A DNA stretch of 64,000 bases from Chlamydiales bacterium (GTDB lineage Bacteria; Chlamydiota; Chlamydiia; Chlamydiales; Simkaniaceae): NCBI GenBank assembly GCA_024233395.1, contig JACKPR010000004.1, positions 62,001 through 126,000 of the forward strand, in the 5' to 3' direction. Under the pieces are notes generated by a model. The model did no database searches. It saw only the letters and a list, made by a program, of their open reading frames with translations, and was not told where the DNA came from. The position numbers and the translations under genes were made by a program. Position 1 is the first letter of the stretch. Each line of letters starts with the position of its first letter. Of this stretch, positions 59,398-64,000 are shown in pieces.

Positions 59398-59982
59398 ATG
59401 CGTGTTATTTTAGGATCACAATCTCCACGACGAAGAGAAATTTTAGAATACTTTTCTCTCCCTTTTGTCATTGCTCCCTCAAACTTTGATGAAAGTGTCA
59501 TGAAATTTAATGGAAATGTCGAAGCCTTTGTCCAAGTTTCTGCACAAGAAAAGGGACGTGCATTACTCGAAGAGTTTCCCGATGATGTCATTATCACAGC
59601 CGATACAGTGGTCTATTTTGAAGGAAAGATCTTCCTAAAACCAAAGGATGATGTTGAAGCTACACAAATGTTAAAAAAACTTTCGGGGAAGACCCATGAA
59701 GTGGTCTCTGGAGTTGCTGTGCGTAAAGGTGAAAAAATGGAAAGTGGTGTCGAAAGAACACGTGTGACTTTTAATCCTATTGGAGAGAGAGAAATCCATG
59801 CTTATCTGAAAGCTTCCCACGGAGCAGACAAAGCTGGAGCTTATGGAATTCAGGAGTGTGGGGCCCTTCTTATTAAAGGGATTGAAGGATCCTTTTATAA
59901 TGTGGTAGGATTGCCAATAAACTTACTCCAAGAAAAACTGAAGCCTTTTGGGATTGATCTATGGGACGCACTCTCCTCTTAA
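59398..59982 (+). CDS. maf: Maf-family nucleotide pyrophosphatase
   Basis: A 194-residue protein of the Maf/YhdE family. It begins MRVILGSQSPRRREILEYF, and has SAQEKGRAL, VIITADTVVYFEGKIFLKPK, LSGKTHEVVSGVAV, and KAGAYGIQECGALLIKGIEG. These enzymes hydrolyse non-canonical nucleoside triphosphates such as dTTP/UTP or modified forms and can affect septation. The ATG follows AAGGAATTCTT. It overlaps the HEAT-repeat gene by 22 bp, suggesting co-translation of the two. Confidence 0.95.
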   Translation: MRVILGSQSPRRREILEYFSLPFVIAPSNFDESVMKFNGNVEAFVQVSAQEKGRALLEEFPDDVIITADTVVYFEGKIFLKPKDDVEATQMLKKLSGKTHEVVSGVAVRKGEKMESGVERTRVTFNPIGEREIHAYLKASHGADKAGAYGIQECGALLIKGIEGSFYNVVGLPINLLQEKLKPFGIDLWDALSS

Positions 59983-61643
59983 TTCTCCTTTTCTTTTCCA
60001 CTCTTTTCGGAATAGAAAGTGAGACGAAAATTTCAAAGTATCAGGTCCTGTATCTCATTCAAGCCGGAGAGGTGGAAAGAGGGGTTGAGCTTTATCAGTC
60101 TTACGTTAAAGAGGTGGGAAGTCATGATTTTTCTATCTTAGAACAAATGGGACATCTTCTCTTAAACTTGGGAGCAAAATCGGAAGATGAAGAAAGCCTT
60201 CTTCTCACGATGTATGGACTCGGGATTGCAGATTCTCTTGAAGGGATGGATCTTTATGAAATGGGAATGAGCAGTCGTAATCCCATGACCCAAATGGCAA
60301 CGATTCAGTTTTTAAGTCGCCTTCAAGATGATCGCGTTGAAGAACTCCTTTTTAAGGCATTTTCCTCCCCTTTTCTTCAGGTCAGAATGGAGGCTGCCTA
60401 CGCTTTAGCGATGCATCGCTCTGAAAAGGTGACAGGGATGATTGATTCATTGATGCAAAAACTCCCCCCCTTTGTTCATGTCTATTTTCCAGAACTTTTT
60501 GCAATGATTGGAACCCCAGATGCGATGGGGGTTTTAAAGCGAATGGTCAGTCATTCCCATTTATCGGTTCGCCTTGCATCGATCCTGGCAGCAGCAAAGT
60601 ATGGGAGAGATGATTTCCTTGCTGAAATTCGGGCAGGAGCAACCCATTCAGATCAAGCAGAGCAAGAAACATGCGCTGCTGCACTGGGATATTTAAAAGA
60701 TTCCCACTCTATTCCTCTTCTAAAAAACCTTTCTGAATCGAATCACCTGAATGTGAAACTTGCAGCTTGTTATTCCCTATCAAAATTAGGGGATATTCAC
60801 TTCCGTGAACCCATCATTGAAAGTGCTCTCCAAAAGAATCCTCTTGCGATTCCTATGCTTATCGAAATGCCGAATACCGAGCCTCTTTTGACCTCTCTTT
60901 TAAAGGATTATAACTTTCATATCCGTGCAAACAGCGCTTTAGTCCTCTTAAAAAAAAGGAATCCTAGTTGTGTCCCTACACTGATCCAAATGCTGATCAA
61001 GGATGAAAAAGACCTCGGATTTCAGCCCGTCTATTCTTTAGGGCATGCTCTCATGGCTTGGAAGGTGATTCCATCAGCAACACAATATGCAAAGAAACAT
61101 CAGGTCGATATTCCTACGATCACTTTAGCTCTTAGAGAACAAATTTTGATGGATGCCATGGAACTTCCCGAAGAAGATTTTTTAAGCATCGCTCGTGCAA
61201 TTTTTTCGAAAAAAGAAAATGAGCTCATCCCTCTTTTAGTACACCTTCTTGAAAATCTTAATACACCTGCTGCACTTTCTCTCCTTCAAGAAGAGTCGAA
61301 ACGGGCTGGCGCTCCTTTTATCCGTACTTATTGTCATTTAGCTCTTTATCGCCTCAAAGCTGAAAAACACCATGCCGACTTTATCTATGAATGGATGGAA
61401 AAGGGGCAAGATCATGAACTCTTTCAGTTCCGAGAAATGCTCTCATGGACTGAAAGAAATGAAAGTCACACAGAATATCTTTTAACTCCTAAAGAAACCT
61501 CTCGCCTTTTGATCGAAGGATATGAAGTCTTAGCAGAGAGTCACGAGATGCGAGGGATCGATCTTTTAGTCCAAGCCATTGGAACAGGACATAAAAAAAA
61601 TCGCTATGTTCTTGCTGGACTCTTGCTCAAGGCGATCCAATAG
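59961..61643 (+). CDS. Exported HEAT-repeat protein
   Basis: A 560-residue protein with a signal peptide (MGRTLLLILLFFSTLFGIES) followed by repeated helical pairs of the HEAT type, e.g. QVRMEAAYALAMHRSEKVTG, LSVRLASILAAAKYGRDDFL, LNVKLAACYSLSKLGDIHFR and FHIRANSALVLLKKRNPSCV. It is probably periplasmic and works as a protein-binding scaffold. It lies between maf and lptD, with the start overlapping maf by 22 bp and lptD beginning 100 bp later. Its position before lptD hints at a role in outer-membrane assembly, but this is only context. Confidence 0.8.
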   Translation: MGRTLLLILLFFSTLFGIESETKISKYQVLYLIQAGEVERGVELYQSYVKEVGSHDFSILEQMGHLLLNLGAKSEDEESLLLTMYGLGIADSLEGMDLYEMGMSSRNPMTQMATIQFLSRLQDDRVEELLFKAFSSPFLQVRMEAAYALAMHRSEKVTGMIDSLMQKLPPFVHVYFPELFAMIGTPDAMGVLKRMVSHSHLSVRLASILAAAKYGRDDFLAEIRAGATHSDQAEQETCAAALGYLKDSHSIPLLKNLSESNHLNVKLAACYSLSKLGDIHFREPIIESALQKNPLAIPMLIEMPNTEPLLTSLLKDYNFHIRANSALVLLKKRNPSCVPTLIQMLIKDEKDLGFQPVYSLGHALMAWKVIPSATQYAKKHQVDIPTITLALREQILMDAMELPEEDFLSIARAIFSKKENELIPLLVHLLENLNTPAALSLLQEESKRAGAPFIRTYCHLALYRLKAEKHHADFIYEWMEKGQDHELFQFREMLSWTERNESHTEYLLTPKETSRLLIEGYEVLAESHEMRGIDLLVQAIGTGHKKNRYVLAGLLLKAIQ

Positions 61644-61743
61644 AGTATACTAAATCGCTCAGTATCGAAGCTACTTTTTGAATTATACTATGCCTCGCTC
61701 GCCCCCAACATTAAAAGTTCATACTGGCTTTGAAAGTGGTGAA

Positions 61744-63837
61744 ATGGTTATCCGTAGATTAATCGGCCTATTTTTTTTGTTCTCCCTTTCGCTATGGGCA
61801 TCCCCGCAGGAGTTTACGGTCAATTTAAAAAACCCTGAATACCATGGGGGAGTCATATCCACACATGAGGGAGGGATCATTTCATCTCCAGAACTTCGCA
61901 TTCAAGCGCGCCATATCGTTTACATCAATAAAGTAGATAAAGGAGAGGAAATCCATCGCGTCATTGCAGAAGGGGATCTTATGCTCGATAGTGGAGGACA
62001 TACCTATGTAGGCAGGCGCCTTGAATATGATTTCATTACAAAAACGGGTATTGTCTATGATGGGGTAACAGCGATAGATTTATGGTTTTTAGGAGGAGAA
62101 AAAATTCGCCTAAATGCCGACCGAAGTTTTTATCTTTATAACGCCTTTGTTACAACATCTGAAAGTAAGAATGCAGACTGGAAAATTCATACGCGAGAAG
62201 TAGAAATTACGAAAAAAAGCCTCCTCTCCGCAAAAAATGTAACGTTTCGCTTTTTTGAAACTCCCATCTTTTACCTCCCCTCTTTTAAAAGCAATCTAAA
62301 GACTTTTGCAGAATCTCCCGTGAAATATCGAGTAGACTGGGATACAGGGCTTTGGCCAAAGGTAAGCATGCGTTATCGGGTCTATTCGTGGGAAAATCTT
62401 GACCTCTATTTCCGATTGAATGTTCGTCCTTCAAAAGGTGTTGGAGGCGCGGTAGAAACCGATTATAAATCTTTCGATAAGAGGACAAAGTTCCGAACAC
62501 GGAGCTATCTTGATCATGATGCCTTTTATCGTGATACCAATCCTGACAAAGCTAGAACCCATTACCGTCTACAAGGGCGCTATGAATCAAAGAGTGAGAA
62601 TGAACAGGCTCAGTTTTATGCAACCTATGATTGGCTCAGCGATAAAAACATGCAGACAGATTTCGGAAGCGAGGATTTTGAGCTTAACACAGCAAAGCAA
62701 ACAAAGATTGTCATAAGAAATTATCAAGATTGGATGATTTTTGGAGTGGATGGGAAATTCCGGATCAATGGATTTCAAGGGATGAAGCAAGAATTGCCTG
62801 AATCATTTTGGGCTCCCAAACCTTTTGAATTAGGACAAAGTGGGATTATCTCTGAAAATCGAGCGAAAGTTGCCTACCTTGATTACGTCTCAGCAAAAGA
62901 TATTAAACCCGATGTTCCAGATTTTAACGCAGCCCGCCTATCGACACATAACTCCTTATATCGCCCCTTCCATTCTCATGGAGTTTCACTCACTCCTATT
63001 GTTGGGATTAATGGTGTGTTTTATGGGGATAGTCAACGGGATCGTCCTGCTGCTCTTGGCGTTTTAACCTATGAGCTATTGGCTGATCTTACTTTGAAGC
63101 GAAATTATCAAAATTTTCGTCATGTCTTAAAACCCTATATCTATTATCAAGGCATCACCCATCCTACTATTTCTCCAAATACCCCATATATCTTTAGTAT
63201 TGATGATGGATTTAATCGACTAAATTTGATTCGCTCTGGGATCCGCAATCTCTTTTACTTTAAAAAGACTCCCCTCTTTGAGCCTAATATTATTGCGGAT
63301 CTTTATGCTTATAGCTTTTTAGGAGATGACACCTTTAAGAAAACAATTCCAAAAATTCAGGGAAATTTTATTTGGAATTTCCCTTCTTGGCGCTTCACAG
63401 GGCGCCTTGGCTGGAATATTGAAAAGCAAGTTCTTGATTATGCAAACCTTGGCCTTGCTTGGACAATCAACGAAAACTTTGCCTTTAAAACGGAGTTTCG
63501 TCACCGGAGTCGTTTTGATTGGCGCAAAGCAGATCCTGAAAATTTTATTATGGAAGTCACGCGGGATATTTCAGATCTCCTTCATTCTCCCCTTTCAGAT
63601 GGAAGAAATACCCTCTTAACCCGTCTTCAAATGAAACTTGCTCCTCAATGGATTGCTCGACTTGAATCCCATATCGGTTGGGGAAGAGGAGGAGAACCTA
63701 ACTATAATGAAGCTAAAGTAGAGCTGATTACAATGATCAGTACCAGCTGGCGCCTGCGTCTTATCTTTATGCACTCTCCTGCTCCCCATAAGAAAAATGA
63801 TCGCTTTACCTTTGGTCTTTCACTTGTCAAAAAGTGA
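61744..63837 (+). CDS. lptD: LPS-assembly outer-membrane protein LptD
   Basis: A protein of about 697 residues. I choose ATG 61744 because it begins a good signal peptide (MVIRRLIGLFFLFSLSLWAS); upstream ATGs lack an RBS. An N-terminal OstA-like domain (IISSPELRIQARHIVYINK, VIAEGDLMLDSGGHTYVGRR) is followed by a long beta-barrel with PVKYRVDWDTGLWPKVSMRY and FRHVLKPYIYYQGITHPTIS (the HVLKPYIYY block is typical of LptD). It inserts lipopolysaccharide into the outer leaflet. The last 18 bp overlap a convergent gene. Confidence 0.88.
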   Translation: MVIRRLIGLFFLFSLSLWASPQEFTVNLKNPEYHGGVISTHEGGIISSPELRIQARHIVYINKVDKGEEIHRVIAEGDLMLDSGGHTYVGRRLEYDFITKTGIVYDGVTAIDLWFLGGEKIRLNADRSFYLYNAFVTTSESKNADWKIHTREVEITKKSLLSAKNVTFRFFETPIFYLPSFKSNLKTFAESPVKYRVDWDTGLWPKVSMRYRVYSWENLDLYFRLNVRPSKGVGGAVETDYKSFDKRTKFRTRSYLDHDAFYRDTNPDKARTHYRLQGRYESKSENEQAQFYATYDWLSDKNMQTDFGSEDFELNTAKQTKIVIRNYQDWMIFGVDGKFRINGFQGMKQELPESFWAPKPFELGQSGIISENRAKVAYLDYVSAKDIKPDVPDFNAARLSTHNSLYRPFHSHGVSLTPIVGINGVFYGDSQRDRPAALGVLTYELLADLTLKRNYQNFRHVLKPYIYYQGITHPTISPNTPYIFSIDDGFNRLNLIRSGIRNLFYFKKTPLFEPNIIADLYAYSFLGDDTFKKTIPKIQGNFIWNFPSWRFTGRLGWNIEKQVLDYANLGLAWTINENFAFKTEFRHRSRFDWRKADPENFIMEVTRDISDLLHSPLSDGRNTLLTRLQMKLAPQWIARLESHIGWGRGGEPNYNEAKVELITMISTSWRLRLIFMHSPAPHKKNDRFTFGLSLVKK

Positions 63838-63999
63838 GCGATACCGTTTTTCTAGATGGTGAATAAGCATTGCACTCACCCGCCAATTTTGAATTTTCTT
63901 TGTTTTTATAGGGTCTATTTGACGCTCTAAGTATTCAAATTCCCCATCTAAAAGGGCTAAACAATAGAGTCCATTTTCAAGATGGATATAACGGGTAGA
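63820..63999 (-). CDS. Partial gene, C-terminal end, unknown function
   Basis: A minus-strand frame open from the window edge to a stop at 63820, giving 59 residues: STRYIHLENGLYCLALLDGE, FEYLERQIDPIKTKK and NWRVSAMLIHHLEKRYRSLF at the end. The composition looks like a real protein. The family is not identifiable from this fragment. Its stop lies 18 bp inside the convergent lptD gene. Confidence 0.6.
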   Translation of the reverse strand, partial: STRYIHLENGLYCLALLDGEFEYLERQIDPIKTKKIQNWRVSAMLIHHLEKRYRSLFDK

Positions 64000-64000
64000 A

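Overview
The window comes from a member of the Chlamydiae, most likely an environmental (Parachlamydiales-type) lineage rather than Chlamydia proper. The G+C content looks low (about 40% by eye). Several gene orders match what I recall of Chlamydia: pyrG-yqgF-zwf-pgl, rpmG-lolE-lolD, folD-apbE, and a small-basic-protein/ybeY/CBS-hemolysin run. Long plant-type IspG, pyrophosphate-dependent phosphofructokinase and the chlamydial/verrucomicrobial small basic protein point the same way. Genes that classical Chlamydia lack (a two-partner secretion pair, ugd, galE, OpcA, NadA) suggest the larger genome of an amoeba-associated relative. I found no rRNA, tRNA, CRISPR array or transposase.

Layout. 1-3.5 kb: the 3' end of rarA, two small membrane proteins bracketed by two large palindromic repeats, a highly structured gene-free stretch (candidate ncRNA on the minus strand), and a two-gene minus-strand unit of unknown function. 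3.5-8.6 kb: a GMC oxidoreductase facing a minus-strand unit of a eukaryotic-like tyrosine phosphatase, ispG and a secreted protein. 8.7-13.7 kb: a TpsA exoprotein and its TpsB outer-membrane translocator, separated by a palindromic spacer. 13.7-20.6 kb: mostly minus-strand genes (Inc-like protein, pterin dehydratase, methyltransferase, NAPE-PLD-like hydrolase, PPi-PFK, EamA transporter). 20.7-29 kb: pyrG, yqgF, nadA, two tandem paralogues of an unrecognised family, then zwf-opcA-pgl for the oxidative pentose phosphate pathway.

29-33.3 kb: two large minus-strand proteins with Inc-like or multi-membrane features. 33.3-44.9 kb: a tightly packed plus-strand run with many 4-bp overlaps: tsaD, rpmG, lolE, lolD, ugd, prenyl synthase, sugar transferase, galE, mreD-like, suhB, folD, apbE, HAD. 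44.9-50.8 kb: a Cys/Pro-rich lipoprotein, a membrane-anchored His-motif protein, rnr overlapping a DNA glycosylase gene, two DUF502 paralogues and holC. 50.9-57.4 kb: an Inc-like protein carrying a dual-specificity phosphatase domain, two tiny basic proteins, ybeY, an ankyrin protein, a CBS-domain hemolysin-like protein, a DUF3604-like protein and a tiny membrane zinc-ribbon protein. 57.4-64 kb: two unknown minus-strand genes, then maf, a HEAT-repeat protein and lptD, with a partial gene on the minus strand at the edge.

The most unusual signal is a dispersed family of 100-170 bp nested inverted repeats in intergenic DNA. A short core, TTGTC(N4-5)GACAAGG, is shared between copies. The flanking arms differ from copy to copy but stay almost perfectly complementary within each copy (30 of 30 in one). 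Full or partial copies lie at about 797, 1859, 22652, 24536 and 46203. Lone or degraded ends lie at 41213 and 52049, and a related-looking palindrome lies between tpsA and tpsB. All functions are inferred by reading the sequence; no database search was run.
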